Of a stretch of 64,000 bases of DNA, positions 44,491 to 56,755 are shown one piece after another. The notes beneath the pieces are model-generated. The model ran no database searches, was not told the DNA's origin, and was given only the letters and a program-made list of their open reading frames with translations. Numbering within the stretch: position 1 is the stretch's first letter; the number at the start of each line of letters is the position of its first letter. Position numbers and translations under genes: made by a program. Origin of the DNA: Anaeramoeba flamelloides (taxonomy: Eukaryota > Metamonada > Anaeramoebidae); the NCBI GenBank assembly GCA_027625915.1, contig JANTQA010000023.1, positions 186,001 to 250,000 of the forward strand, given 5' to 3'.

Positions 44491-45241
44491 TAATAGAAGA
44501 TTAAAAATATGTTAACTATTTTTTTGCTTTTGGAAATCGAGAAACAAAACCACACATTAAAATACTTTCATTAATGTGGATCTTCAATTTAAAAAAATTG
44601 ATTAAAATCTCAGGATTTTTAACAATTTAAAAACAAAGATCGAGAAATACTTTCAAGTTTCTGTGGTTTCTGTTGATTTCAATTCTTTTTTTTTTACATG
44701 ATTTCTATGATTTCAGTTCTTGAGAAAATTTAATTTTTGTCTTGGTTTTTTACAAAAAAACAAACTTTAATGAATTAAGAGAAGTTGAAATTTTTATCTT
44801 ATGATACAAATCGGATTCTCTATTTCTAAAAACACAACTTTTATAATATACAACCAATTTCTATGTCTTATATTATTTTCGAAGTAGGGTTGGAACTGTT
44901 GTATGGTTTGTGGAGACAATGTAACAATTCAAAGTAACCCGTGGATCAAAAATCATTGATAATACAATCATTTAACTTTAAAGTTAGTGTTATATATTGA
45001 GAAGTTGTTTTTAGTGTTCAAAAATCGTGCATATTTTTCAATTTCATTTTGTCGATCCTTAGCAAGGTTTTCTAGTTAAAATATCTCAAAATTTCAATTT
45101 CATTTTTCATAAAAAAAATAACATAAAATGATTTTTTGATCCAAATTGGAGAATATTTTAAAGATCCTAACTTCACAATTCAAATGGAATAGTACCAAAA
45201 GCTTTTTATATAAATTGATTAATTGCAAACTTCTTCCTTAA
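44491..45241. mobile_element. Q family TTAA element, copy 4
   Basis: Co-linear with Q copy 3 (30976-31720). It ends TTCTTCCTTAA and keeps the T-element empty site CCACATTAATG, in the opposite orientation (CATTAATGTGG near 44572). No ORF. Confidence 0.6.
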
Positions 45242-45501
45242 CAATAAACAAAAGAATTTTTGAGACTTGAAAAAATTAAGTTTTTTATTAATATTTATTT
45301 CACAATGGATGAATATTCCTTTGTTGTGTGACGAAAAATAATTTGAGTTGGGTGTTTGGTTGGAGACAATAAAAAAGTGTTTTTTAAATTGTAAGAATAG
45401 TGTGGATAGTCGGCTTGGTTGTAAAAAAAAAAAAAAAAACCCATCATTTTTGTGAGTCTTGAGAAGAGGAATTTTTTAGATCTAAAACTGACATGTACAA
45501 C
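45242..45501. other. 3' flank of the SPRY gene
   Basis: AT-rich with a poly-A run near 45424; nothing else recognised. Confidence 0.3.
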
Positions 45502-46017
45502 CTAAAGTATTGTAATTTTCATTGAAGAGTTCCCATATAAAACAGCTCCAAAACAAACACTTTCAGGAAGGTTGCTGTAAGCAATCCCAAAATTGTTGTT
45601 TTTGTTTGAAAATGAAATATTTTTTTTGTTCATGTCGAGGTGAATTGTTATAATGTCTCCTTGGCAATATTTTTCTCCATATATTTCCCTCTTGCCCCCA
45701 TTCCACTTTAGTGATGTCCCATAACCAGAGCCCTTTGATCCTTGGTACATATAAGCTTGTTGATGATCATAAAAAAGCTGATTCGTGGATCGTGAATTTA
45801 CATCAATCACCCCAATGATCCCACCATTGTGCATTTTCACTTTAATGGTATGCAGACCTTGGCTATATATTTTTTTCCCACATACAGTATACCTTGAAGA
45901 CGAATGGTTTGATGCTGTTTGATTATTATTTGATAAGACAATTGTTTCTGATTTTGTTGACGAATCAAAAAAATCTATTTCTCGATCGGCTTCGTTTATT
46001 TCTTCGTTGCTAGTCAT
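45502..46017 (-). CDS. SPRY-domain protein
   Basis: A 171-codon intronless frame, ATG at 46015-46017, TAG stop. Residues 1-40 are polar and Ser/Asn-rich, probably disordered. Residues about 42-171 form a SPRY (B30.2-like) beta-sandwich: Y-T-V-C-G-K-K-I-Y...G-L-H-T-I-K-V-K-M (core strands), GGIIGVID (65-72), GYGTSLKWNGGKR (98-110), GDIITIHLDMNKKNISFSKN-like (120-139; here the end is S-F-S-N-K-N) and FGAVLYGNSSMKITIL (156-171). The G-D-x-(I/V)...D-x-x-x-x-x-(I/L)-x-F core is the family hallmark. SPRY domains bind peptides or proteins and have no catalytic role. No RING, B-box or other partner domain is attached. Location is presumably cytosolic. Length matches a lone SPRY fold. Confidence 0.8.
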   Translation of the reverse strand: MTSNEEINEADREIDFFDSSTKSETIVLSNNNQTASNHSSSRYTVCGKKIYSQGLHTIKVKMHNGGIIGVIDVNSRSTNQLFYDHQQAYMYQGSKGSGYGTSLKWNGGKREIYGEKYCQGDIITIHLDMNKKNISFSNKNNNFGIAYSNLPESVCFGAVLYGNSSMKITIL

Positions 46018-46089
46018 TTGTTGAAAAACAGTTTGAAAGAATTTTGTAAAAAGAAAAAAAAATAAATTTCTTCATTTTTTTTTTATCTC

Positions 46090-46275
46090 CTTAAGTTCCA
46101 ACCAATTAATCTTCAATTTGGATTTCCGAAAAATAAAAAAATAAATTGTCAACAATTACCATTTTGAGCCACTATTTAAAACTCATACCAAGTACAAGAT
46201 CGATCAGCCAAGAACCAAATCGACATACTCACAACACCCTACACAAGATAATCTTTTTTCAACTTTCAAACATTT
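46090..46275. repeat. Upstream sequence of the SPRY gene, duplicated at 59315
   Basis: About 185 bases share the order and wording of 59315-59500: AATTAATCTTCAATT, CAAGATCGATCAGC, ACACCCTACACAAGATAATC (identical over 20). It directly precedes the SPRY start (70 bases away) and ends just before TTAA element A. It may be the promoter/5' UTR of the gene. Confidence 0.5.
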
Positions 46276-46292
46276 GTAATCACTTTTTAGAC

Positions 46293-47755
46293 TTAAGGAC
46301 TATTCATATTTGATGCTCTGTGGGGGTTAGAATATACTACTCTCAGTAATAAAAACGATTTAATAGAATCTCAATTAAAGGAAAGCCATGATATTGCATT
46401 TTTAGGATTTTTATTGATTTTAGTCAAAAAATAAAAAAAACATTTATTGATCAAAAACTTGAATGAATTTTCGAACAAAATAAGGCAAAATTAAAAATGA
46501 TTTTTTTTGATTATCACTGTTGGTCATATCACCTTTATTTTCAAGTATATACACACACTTGGAATAAGCTATCTGGTCATTCAAAATAATCGTGATAAGA
46601 CCAACAGTGATGAGATTTTATTTTTCAGTTTTGTGAGTGAAAATTTGAATTTTAAAGTTTGGAAAATTTTAAAATCTTGCATTTTGGAAAGGATCTTGAC
46701 TGTTTTATATTTTCACCCAATACTTTGATTCCAATGATTAAAATGGTTTTGAAAGTTTTTTATTTTTTTTTTTGTTTTGGGTTTACAAATAATTTTTTTT
46801 TTTTAATTTCGTTAATTAGGGAAACGTATTTTTGAACGAACTTCAAAAAGGGATGAAAACCTTTTGTTTTCAATCTTCTTTGTGTTGAAAAAAAAAGAAA
46901 CTAACTGCTAAAAATTCCATTTTCAAATTCCAAAGATCCCTTTATTTGGAACACCAAAGCTTTTGTATTGTCAATCAAGATAAGCACCACCAATTTACAA
47001 TTTGAAGCCAAAAGTTGAATAAGCTATTTTTAAGTTTTGAATGACCTTGCAAATAAATAACAGTTCATTCAAAAGTAAGTTAATAAATGACTGGTGCAAA
47101 GAAACACAAACCACCATCTAATTTTAAATGATCTAATTTCAAAATTTCGAACTATTGATACATTATAGGGGAAGGATCCAAGTCAACTCAAAAAAACAAA
47201 ATTCTAAAAACAAAGGAAAAAGAGAATGGGCTTATTAATCCCAAAGAAATTGAAAAAAAATTTAATAAAAAAAGCACCAAGTAATTTGTTTTTTGTTTTC
47301 TTTTGTAATTTTTTTAAAAAAATACAAAAGTAAATAAAATTGAGAAACTTGCATTTCCATTCTACTCATTTTTTAAGGGGCTCAAAAAGGGAACCCTTTC
47401 CTCAAAAGATCGAAAATACACCAATCAACAAAAAACATCATTAATTTTTAGATCTCATCTAACAAAATTATCAGTAAAAATGAAAATTCAACAACTAAGA
47501 ATCGAAGTTTGAAACATTAGAAAGGAAAGGGGATGAATTCTATCTTTTGAAGAATCCTTGAATAAAATTCAGTTAAAAATGACAAAGATAGTAAATATGT
47601 ACCAAAAAGGGTTTTTTCATCATAAAATTTTCCAAAAAAACTCTAAATTTTCAATTTTAACAAGATCCCGTAACTCATCATTCTTTTAAGTCAATAGTTA
47701 TGTTTCTACACTTAAAAAAAGTATCCACTGACCTTCGAATATGAATAATCCTTAA
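46293..47755 (+). mobile_element. TTAA family 2 element A
   Basis: Starts TTAAGGACTATTCATATTTG and ends GAATATGAATAATCCTTAA, 1463 bp. It matches element B (54088-55616) in inverted orientation along its whole length; shorter relatives are at 49398-49640 and 52397-52885. The region near 46510-46620 contains an imperfect hairpin (CACTGTTGGTCATAT with its mirror). The ORF at 46507-46728 has no recognised content. Confidence 0.7.
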
Positions 47756-48971
47756 GGAAGTAAGTACATTTTCCCAATTTCGAAAAATTTTAATTGTGAT
47801 AACATTACTGAAAAATTTTTTTGAGTACACCAGATATTGAAACTTAGAAACCAAAATCCCATTCAGTGCTATATTTATGAAAAGAAAGTGAACCCAAAGC
47901 GAATTCAGAGTTGAATCTTAAATTTTTCAATTTATTTTTTTTTGAAAATTTTTTTGGATTTAATTTTTGGTTTTATTAAATTAGGTTTAGGATCAAGAAA
48001 TGTGTTTATATCTACCCAGTGAAATTAGTCAAACAATAAACCAAAAAAATAGATACGAAAAGGTGTGAATTTGAAACAAATCTTTCCTACTAGAAGACAA
48101 AACATAAAAGATCACATTTCCAAATCAATTTGTTGAAATCAAGAATGAAAAAAGAAAAAATCGATCAAATCTATTTTCGAAGATTTGTTTTCAGATATTT
48201 CTTAATTTGTTTGAATACAAACAATTTATAACCTTGAATTTCTAGCCTCGTTACTATTTATTATTATTTTCCAAAACATTTTTTACAAATTTGTTATCAA
48301 AATTCAATTTTCTGAAATTTTTATCAAACCAAGCCAAAACAAAGTATACTATTTTAAAAAATAGATTCAAGGAATTAAATTCTCAAAACATAATAAACAG
48401 TGACAAAAGATTCAACCCGAAAAAATTGAATAATAGAGATAAAATTGAAAGATCAGATTCTAAAATTATGTAGAAGTTTTCAATTTACTTTGAAAAAAAA
48501 TAATTATCAAATCAAATAATACATCCAATAAATATTTATTTCTGAAAAGGAAGTTAAAAAAATTATCCTATTTTCTATAAATCCAAAACTTGAATTAGAA
48601 GAATTAAACGAAAATATCTTCTTAAAATTCATTTAGGTTATTATTTTAAAATGAAAAAGTAATTTGTTTCTCAATACTTTTACAATCAAAATTATTTTCA
48701 TAAAGAATCCAAAACAAAACCAAATTAAGAATAAATAATTGTACCAAATGTTCTAGATATGAGCTTGAAATAAATGATATTTATTTAACTTTTCTTTGAT
48801 CAATTTTTAAATTCCATTTTTTAGTTGATATAAAAATATTTTATACGAGGATATATACCACTCTAGTATTTCAAAAAATGTCAATGTATTTGGCTAAAGA
48901 AATGATTTTAAGAATTCAGTTACACATATATGGTGGCACTCAAAAAATTATAAATTCACTTACCTCCTTAA
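47752..48971 (-). mobile_element. TTAA family 3 element G
   Basis: Starts TTAAGGAAGTAAGTACATTT and ends TTCACTTACCTCCTTAA, 1220 bp. It matches F and H on the opposite strand. It abuts element A and shares a single TTAA (47752-47755) with it. Confidence 0.7.
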
Positions 48972-49116
48972 AAATTTGGAAACATTCAAAAATTTTTGTT
49001 GTGAAAACTTGAGAATATCCTTAGCAATTGGGAAAGTTAGTTTTAAAGACCCATCTCATTATTTTTCTGTGAACTCTTTTAAAATTATCATTATAATGCA
49101 TAATATCAATTACCTT

Positions 49117-49289
49117 TACAGCCAGTTCCACTTTTAAGGCACAAACTTCCACTAAAATTAAGTCACAAAAAAAATCTCAAATTAAGGTACAAAATTCAGA
49201 TTCTAGTAAAATTGATTGTAAAAAAAATAATTCTAAATTTGGTGCTTTGATTTGAGATTTTTTCAGCCTTAAATTTGAAACTGACTGTT
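49117..49289. mobile_element. M1 palindromic MITE, copy g (shortened)
   Basis: TA-CAGCCAGTTCCACTTTTAAG at the left and AAACTGACTG-TT at the right. The right arm lacks about 30 bases of the usual AAGTTTGTGCC block. Confidence 0.65.
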
Positions 49290-49397
49290 TATTGTCTTTT
49301 AAAATTCTTACAATTCAATTAGTTAAAATATTTCTTCCTAAATACTTTTTTTAGATTCGGTTTTCAATCACAATAGATTTATCAAACTTAAATACTA

Positions 49398-49640
49398 TTA
49401 AGGAGGATCCTAATTTTATTCTCTGTGAGGGTTGGAATACAGTTACTACACAGATTAAATGATTTAAAATTATATCTTATTAAATAATGACAAAAAATTG
49501 TAACATTTTAAATTTTTACTGTTTTCTTGAAAATAAAATCATTTATTGATCCTAAAAACTTTTCTAATTTACCTTCAAAATAAGGCAGAGATAAATTTTT
49601 TTTAATATATTTTTGAAATTTAAATTTCTTTTAATTAACT
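49398..49640 (+). mobile_element. TTAA family 2 fragment
   Basis: Left-end piece of an A-type element: TTAAGGAGGATCC, then CTCTGTGAGGGTTGGAATAC, close to CTCTGTGGGGGTTAGAATAT at 46318. The right part is replaced by LINE L6. Confidence 0.5.
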
Positions 49641-50334
49641 GAAATAATTGTATTTTCAAATTTGGATTCTGTTTTGTAAATAAAAAATGGTGAATTTCTC
49701 TTGATTTTACAAATTTTAGTAATACATAGATGAAACCAGGAATTAAAACAAAATAGTTTGTTATTTTATAATTATATATTTCTAAACCATATATTAATTG
49801 GCTTAATTTAAAAGATTCAAGTAGGCTAATTACAAAATTATTTGTTAAAAAAGTATTATTAAATTATTGTTTATAATTATTATAAGTTTCTTTTGTCTTT
49901 ATCAGATTATATCTTGAATGTGAGATTTTATCCAAATAAATGAATTCTCAAGTATTGAATCAATGATAAATCTTGAATAATTTCTGTTTTGTCTTTATTG
50001 TATTTTAATACATATTGAGTTAATAATTGTATATTTTGAATTTAATTTTTTATTTATTTGATTTATATTGCCTTTTGTAATTAATTTTAAATCATCTGCT
50101 AACATTTGACAATTATCTGTTAATGGTATTATTTTTAATAAAATAAAATGTGAAATAGGAGCCTATATTATAGGAGATAATACATCCCCTTGGAATATAC
50201 GAAAATTCTTCACCTGATAATATTTTAATAAAAAAGTGTTTATAATTTTATTTAAAATAATTTTTTTGATTGTTTTTCTTATTATTTTTAATAACTAATT
50301 GAATCAAAATATTTTGCTATATTAATCATTATAA

Positions 50335-51553
50335 TAAACTCTTTTTCAGTCAAAGGGGTAACCAAAAAAAACATTTTTTTCAAATATTAATTATTTTATA
50401 TAATGGACCTTTGAAGAAAAAAAACGAAATAAACAGAATAATAAACATCAACAAATTGATGATACATGTCTGATTGAAAAATAATTATAGTAGTGAAAAA
50501 AATACCGGAAATGAAAATAATCCCAGACAATATTTTTAATTGTGAATATTAGTATAATTTTTGTCTAATTTCATTTATTTTCAATCAAATCCTTATTATA
50601 AATAACCAATTTTTTTAATTTAATTAGTAATAAACCTACCTAAAGTTCATCAAAGTAAGGTTTCTCTAGAATACTTGAGTAATTGTTTGATTGCATAATT
50701 AAATCAACTTTTTTTGAAAAACAATGGAGTTCTATAGAGGTTTACTCGAGTTTGGAAAATGATAATTTTTATTCTTGTTTTTTGATTGATTGGATGGTGT
50801 TTTGAACAAGTGTGATTTCATTAATAATCATTCTAATCAGTGGGTGAGTTATAATTTAAAATGTTTGATTCTTGAAAAAAGGATTTGATTGTGAATAAAT
50901 GAAATTTCACAAAAATTTTACTAATATTCATAATTAAAAATATTTTCCGCGATTATTTTCATGTTCGGTTTTTTTTTTACTACTTTAATCAATAAATTTT
51001 CTTAAAAATTGAAATACTCTTATTCTTAGAACCCATTGAGAAAAACAGCAATGTTCGTTTTGAACTACTACTGGTATTTGAATAATAAATAGGAAACAAT
51101 TTTCACTTCAATTTCCATACTTTTCTTTTTGAAATCAAGTTCTCCAAAACAAACTTTGTTGATATTTGTAGTATATATTTGAAAAAGAAAAAGAAAATGA
51201 AGTGAAAATTTTTTATATTTATTAAACAAATATCAAGATCAAAGATTCAATTGAATTGCAATAGAAATCAATATGATTTCTCAACAATCATTTTGATGGT
51301 TTCAATGACCTTAGAATAACACATTATTACCAAGTGACTATTGATCATGTAATAAAAAAATTTTTTGAAACAGAATGAGGTTTTAAAAAAAAAATCAAAA
51401 AAAAAAATCAAAAATGAGCAAAAATGGGAAAAAACTGTTTACAATTATGAAAATTTCCAAATTTAAATTTTTCTTCTAATATCTATGTAAATCCTTTAAA
51501 GATATGTAATTCACCCTTTAAAACTGGGCCCATTTGACTGAAAAATAGTTCTA
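50335..51553. mobile_element. U family element, copy 3, carrying an S insertion
   Basis: TA-AACTCTTTTTCAGTCAAAG to CATTTGACTGAAAAATAGTT-C-TA. Without the 512-bp S insertion the length is about 707 bp, matching the other two copies. More diverged than copies 1 and 2. Confidence 0.7.
50486..50997. mobile_element. S family MITE, copy 3 (diverged)
   Basis: AATACCGGAAATG at the left and CATGTTCGG at the right, inside U copy 3. The uninterrupted U sequence at about 41540 shows the joined TTAATTAATAAAT target. Confidence 0.7.
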
Positions 51554-52396
51554 TGCTTTATCATTTTCATTTTTTTTTATTTGATTTTATCTCATTATAA
51601 GTATTTTTGAAATTTAATACAGTAATATTAGTATCAAATTTTTTTCTGAAAACCAAATTATGATTTATGAATATAATTTCAACAATGTTCAATTATTTTA
51701 TATAAAATTTTTAGAAATAATCTTGGTAAACTTTGATTTATTGATATTAGCCTATAATTCAAAGCTACTCGTTCATCTCTTTTTATGGATAAATATAATT
51801 GATCTTTTTTTTTGATATATTGGAATATTTTATCCATCTGTAGGATTGATTAACCATTTATTAAATATATTTAAAATTGTGATTAAATATTGTTTGAATT
51901 GGAGTTAAAAAACTTTTATAAATTTTGTAATTCATTGATTTGGAATTTAATACAAAACATGTGAAATATATTTTAATACGAAATTGAATTTTTTCAAATA
52001 AAAATTTTGTATAAATTTGTTATTAAATAATACAACCCTAAAAATTTAAAAATACTTTTTTTTCTTTGGAGAATTAATATTTAAGTGTTTATAAAAATTC
52101 TATTCAGTTAAGGACAAAATATTTGATAAAATATAAACAATTCCAATTTGAAAATTATTTTGATCATTATTAATTTGTTTTTTGAAAATCGAAAAATTTA
52201 CATTTGTAAAACTTATAACAATGAAATTTTTAATTCTTTTAAAATCCCCCAACACTTGAGAATTTTAAAATTACTCTTCATTTAAATTTCGATTTATTTA
52301 TCTTCTTGAACTTCTATTGCTTGTTATTTGTTGAGATTGAAATCAAAATCATGAGGATTAAAAATTTTCAACAAAATAATTCATCATTTTTTTGGA

Positions 52397-52885
52397 ATAT
52401 TCGAATTTTATGCTCAGTAATGGTTGAAATAACATACTATTAATAGAAAAAATGCTTTAAAAGACGATCAATTGAGGAAAAGTCAAAATATTGCAATTTT
52501 TGGATTTTTTAGATTTTGCTTGAAAATCATTTATTGATCCAAAAACTTTTTGAATTTCCCGAACAAAACAAGGCAAACTAAGAAGATATTTTTTTTTTGA
52601 TATTAAGAAAATGCCAATCCACTTTCTTTTCAAGTATATTTTCTCTCTCTCGCTATACTCTAACATACTTGAAAAGAAAGTGGAGTAACATTTTCCTAAT
52701 GAAATATTTTTCTTCAAAATTTAATGAGAATAATTTGGATTTGATGAAGGGAAAATTGTTTTTTGCCCAACTCAAAATTTTTCAAGTTAGCAAGATCCCT
52801 TAGATCAAGTTTCTTTAAAGTCTATAAATATGTTACTAGGTGGAAAAATAGTATTCACTAACCATAAAATTCGAATAAACCTTAA
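52397..52885. mobile_element. TTAA family 2 element, short copy
   Basis: Left GAATATTCGAATTTTATGCTC (first 20: GAATATTCGAATTTTATGCT), right AAATTCGAATAAACCTTAA. The interior follows A with large deletions. A strong hairpin at 52613-52685 pairs CCACTTTCTTTTCAAGTAT with ATACTTGAAAAGAAAGTGG-type sequence around a CTCTCTCTCGC loop. The overlapping ORFs on both strands are products of this palindrome. Confidence 0.5.
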
Positions 52886-53184
52886 AAATCGTTGACTTAC
52901 CAATTTAGAAATATAAATAATATTGATAGCATTCAAGAATTCACCAAACTATTAATCGAAAATAATTGATTACTTTTATTTGTTTTATATTGGAAAGATG
53001 TGAAATTTGGATTTCAAAAAATATACTCATAATTGAAAAATTGTTATCATGAGGTTAACTCATCCATTGCATAAATACATAGACACAATTTTTTTTTGAA
53101 AAATACTATTACCTGAAAATAAGATTTTCAAAATACTGCTAAATTCAAATAAATATTTGAAAATTTTTACTTCATCTTCTACAC
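52886..53184. other. Non-coding AT-rich interval
   Basis: No gene or clear element recognised. Confidence 0.3.
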
Positions 53185-53889
53185 CACTACAAGGAAAATT
53201 TTTTCAAAAAAAAACTCTAAATTTTGTATTTTTGAAATACACTCATATAATAAACATTATTATACATAACAATTTTCAATGAAGTTTACAACTTTAATAG
53301 ATATTAATAGGAATTGAAAAAAAAAATGAAATTTTTTCAGTAATATTTTTTTCATTTTTAATTGTAAAATTTTTTTAATTTTTTAATTGGCTTAGTAGAG
53401 AGCTAATTTTCAAGTATTTTTTTAATAGTCTAAAAGGAAACATATTTTTCAATTTTAAAATAGAATAAAATATTTCAATCAAAAGATATTGCTAAATTAA
53501 ATTGAAAATCTGATTTTTTATCTGTTTTTGGAATATTTTTTATCATTTTATTTTTTTCCATGTTTGAGTTTTTATATACGTTCTCGGTTTTTTTTTGCAA
53601 ATTGCTTTAACATATATTCTTTTTTCAATCTTAATGTTCAATCAAAAATTAATTCATTTCAACTTTTTCGAATAAAAAAATACCCTGAAAATAGGTGTTT
53701 TTTCCAAAAGTCGGTATTTTTGAAAAGGGGGGGTATTCAGATTTTCATGAGTTTAATAGCTATCCTTTTTTTATTACATAAAATTATGATAACTTTGAAA
53801 AAATAATTTATAAAAGAAGTATAACTTAAATCCAATGTATAGTTTTGGCTAACTTTAATTTTCGGTATTTAAATTTTCCTTGTAGTGTA
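53185..53889. mobile_element. Element Z, about 705 bp, TA-flanked
   Basis: CACTACAAGGAAAATTTTTT at the left and AAATTTTCCTTGTAGTG-TA at the right. The left TA is not clean. Single copy in the window. The 92-codon ORF inside is Phe/Ile-rich with no recognisable domain. Tc1/mariner-like by terminus and size. Confidence 0.5.
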
Positions 53890-54087
53890 TTTTCGAGATT
53901 TTTTTTAGATAATCTTTGGAAGATAGCATTTTACTCTTATAAACTTTGAAAAACTTTAAAAATTGTTAGTGTTTTAAATTTTCTTTCTCTTGAGTTGTTA
54001 TAAAAGTTGAGCACCTAGATTACAAAAATGGGTATTCGAATTAAATATTTTATTAAATATATTTGGATTTATCAGTAATAACAAACC

Positions 54088-55616
54088 TTATAGGATTATT
54101 CATATTCCAAGATTACTGGACACTCTTTTTAAGTCTATAAACAAAATTATGCACTTAAAAGAACAATGAGTTTAGGGATAATGTTAAAATTGTAAATTAC
54201 AGGTTTTTTTTTTTAAAATTTTATGATTGACAAAACCATTTTTGGTACATATTTAAACATTATTGTCATTTTAAGGGGAGTTCATTCAACAGTGCTTCAA
54301 AAGATAGAGTCCATTCCCTTTCCCTTTCTAGTGTTTTAAGACTTTGATTCTTAGTTCTTGAATTTTCAATGTTGCATTTAATTTTGTTTGATGTGATCCA
54401 TAAAGTAATAATGATTTTGATTTGATTGGTGTATTTTCAATCTCTTTGAGAAAAGGTTTCACTTTTACACTCCCACATGAAACCTTTCTGAATGGTCAAG
54501 GCAATTTCTCAATTTTATTTACTTTTTTATTTTTTTAAAGACAATTACAAAAGAAAAAGATAATTGAAATCAATAAAAAATTACTTGGTACTTTTTTTAT
54601 TTAGTTTTTTTTTTTTTTGGTGATGGATCAATAAAAACATTCTCTTTTTATTTTGTTTTTAGGAAGTTGTGTATTTTATTTTATTTGTAGCTTGTTCTCA
54701 ATAAACTTACAAATAGTGAGAAATTTTGAGACTATATTGCGAACTATTAGGTGGCTATTTGTGTTTCTTTGTGCCATTCTTATGTCAACTTATATTTGAA
54801 CGAACTGTTCTTTATTTTGAAGTCTGTTTAAAATATAAAAATTTCTATTCTTTTTTTGGTAGTAAATGGTAACTTGGCAGTGTTGGTCTAGATTGGAAAT
54901 ATAAAAGTTTTTATGTTCCAAATAAAGGGATCTTTTTAATTTGGAAATGGAATTTTAACTATTAATTTCCTTTTTTCCAACCGAAAGAAATTTGAAAGTA
55001 AATCGTTTTTTTACCTTTTTTGAAGTTAGTTTAAAAATTTCATTTACGAATTAACCAAATTAACAAAAAATTCATTTATGATAATCCAAAATAATAAAAA
55101 ATTTAAAAAGTTGAAGAAAAAATATTAAAAAAATAGTTAACTTTTTTAACGATTTTAAAGCATCAAAATCAAATTCTTGAGCGAAAAAATATATAAATAT
55201 CAAGATCCTATTCAAATAACAAAAATAGTAAAAGTTACCATCCCTTTAAATTCAAAATTTTCCTCTCAATTTTTGAAAATCTAAAATTTATCACCTCTTG
55301 TCAAATCAAGATTATTTTGAATCATCAGATAGCTTACTTCAAGTATGCCAATATACTTGAAAATAAACGTAATATGACCAACAGCGATAATCAAAAAAAA
55401 TCATTTTTACATTTGTCTTATTTTGTTAGTAAATTCATTCAAATTTTTGATCACAAACTTTTTTTTTAATTTTCGACAAAAATCAACAAAAAGCCTTAAA
55501 TTGTAATATCTTGGCTTTCCTTTAATTACCATTCTTTTAAAGCATTTTTATTAATAAGTGTATGTATTTCGGCTCTTAAGGAACATCATATATGAATAGT
55601 CCTTAACAACCCCAAA
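54088..55616 (-). mobile_element. TTAA family 2 element B
   Basis: Inverted partner of element A. Ends TTATAGGATTATTCATATTC (left, slightly altered) and ATATATGAATAGTCCTTAA (right). Matching blocks run throughout, for example GTTCCAAATAAAGGGATC near 54916 against its complement near 46935. No intact ORF. Confidence 0.7.
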
Positions 55617-55940
55617 CAATATTGAAAAATTTTCAAAAACAACAATTAAAAACACAAAATTTGAAAAAACAACATTATAAAGTCTGAAAAATAAAATTTA
55701 TAAAAAGTGAAACAGCGGTTAGTGAAAGAACTGTAGTGCCAAAAACTAATATGTTAAGTTTCCAAAATTACTAATCGACATTAAAGGCTTCAAGTGCTTA
55801 CACTCATATATTCACCCTTAATAGATTTTAAAGAATGTGAACACTTTTAAAAAAAACATGTGAACATGAGAACAATTTCTCATTTATTGTTCCCAACAAT
55901 CTCAAATTCATAAGATGAGTGTTATTGTCCTCAACTTCAA
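55617..55940. other. Upstream flank of the Ras gene
   Basis: AT-rich. Contains ATGAGTGTTATTGTCCTCAA at 55915, which would be a short upstream ORF ending soon after the putative 5' intron is removed. No element recognised. Confidence 0.3.
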
Positions 55941-56019
55941 GTAAGTAAAGAAATTCTTTTATTCAATTTTTGTTTTTTTTTTTTTCAATAATTTATTTTA
56001 ATATTGATATTCTTATTAG
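55941..56019 (+). other. Putative 5'-UTR intron of the Ras gene
   Basis: GTAAGT at 55941-55946, a long T-run and TCTTATTAG ending at 56019 make a plausible 79-nt intron about 150 bases before the Ras start codon. Motifs only; no transcript evidence. Confidence 0.3.
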
Positions 56020-56167
56020 GTTAGTTTGAATTAAGTTTGATAAATAATATTTCAAATCAATTCATCAGAATATAATCACAATTATAACTATATTTCAAAA
56101 GATAAATGATCAAGATCTTTCAATTTTGTATTTTGAACCTCATCCAAATTTTTCTTCTTATTCAAGA

Positions 56168-56755
56168 ATGACTGAATACAAATTAGTTGTTGTTGGAGAC
56201 GGTGGTGTTGGGAAATCTGCTTTAACAATCCAATTCGTACAATCATATTTTGTTGATGAATACGATCCAACGATTGAAGACTCATATAGAAAGTGTTGTT
56301 GCATAGATGAAGAATGTTGCTTATTAGACATCCTTGATACTGCAGGGCAAGAGGTATTCACTACAATGAGAGAGTCATACATGAGAGTTGGGGAAGGCTT
56401 TTTAATTGTGTATGCAATCAACTCAAGAAACTCCTTTGATGGGGTCTCCAGTTATAGAGAACAAATCACAAAAGTGAAAGATTCTGACGATGTGCCAATT
56501 ATTATCGTAGGAAACAAAAATGATCTTGAAAATGAAAGACTCGTCTCTCGAGGTGAAGGCGAAGATTTGGCGCAAAGTTTCAACTGTTCATTTCTTGAAA
56601 CTTCTGCACTTTCAAGAACAAATGTTGAAGAAGCATTTTTTGGTTTAGTACGTAAGATTCGCTACGACTATTACAAAACACATCAAGAAGAACTCTATCT
56701 CAAATATAAAAAAAAAAACAGGTGGTATAAAAGAACTTCTTGTTCATTATTATAA
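56168..56755 (+). CDS. Ras-family small GTPase
   Basis: 195 codons from ATG at 56168 (the [10 protein letters not shown] start fixes it; the frame is also open upstream) to TAA. All nucleotide-binding boxes are present: GDGGVGKS (10-17), YDPTIEDSY switch I with Thr35 (32-40), DTAGQ with Gln61 (57-61), NKND (116-119) and ETSA (144-147). The C-terminus is a basic stretch ([11 protein letters not shown]) followed by CSLL, a CAAX box whose final Leu predicts geranylgeranylation and membrane anchoring. It closely resembles amoebal Ras proteins and acts as a GTP/GDP switch under GEF/GAP control. Oddities: Asp at 11 (Ala in human Ras, Gly in Dictyostelium RasG), Val at 63, Leu where the usual SAK motif has Lys (position 148), and a Cys cluster at 43-51. 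Intronless coding region. Confidence 0.93.
   Translation: MTEYKLVVVGDGGVGKSALTIQFVQSYFVDEYDPTIEDSYRKCCCIDEECCLLDILDTAGQEVFTTMRESYMRVGEGFLIVYAINSRNSFDGVSSYREQITKVKDSDDVPIIIVGNKNDLENERLVSRGEGEDLAQSFNCSFLETSALSRTNVEEAFFGLVRKIRYDYYKTHQEELYLKYKKKNRWYKRTSCSLL

Larger units (their letters stand above)
49641..52320 (-). mobile_element. LINE relic L6
   Basis: Highly decayed minus-strand copy. L-A-D-D-L-K-L-I at about 50105-50080 is RT motif C, and K-R-D-E-R-V-A-L-N-Y-R-L-I-S-I near 51770 is the RT entry motif. Limits are approximate. It is split by a U element (50335-51553) that is itself split by an S element. Confidence 0.5.

Noticed and set aside
52457-52803. Overlapping ORFs on both strands as genes
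   Set aside because: Both arise from the strong palindrome in the short family 2 element and show no protein-family features.
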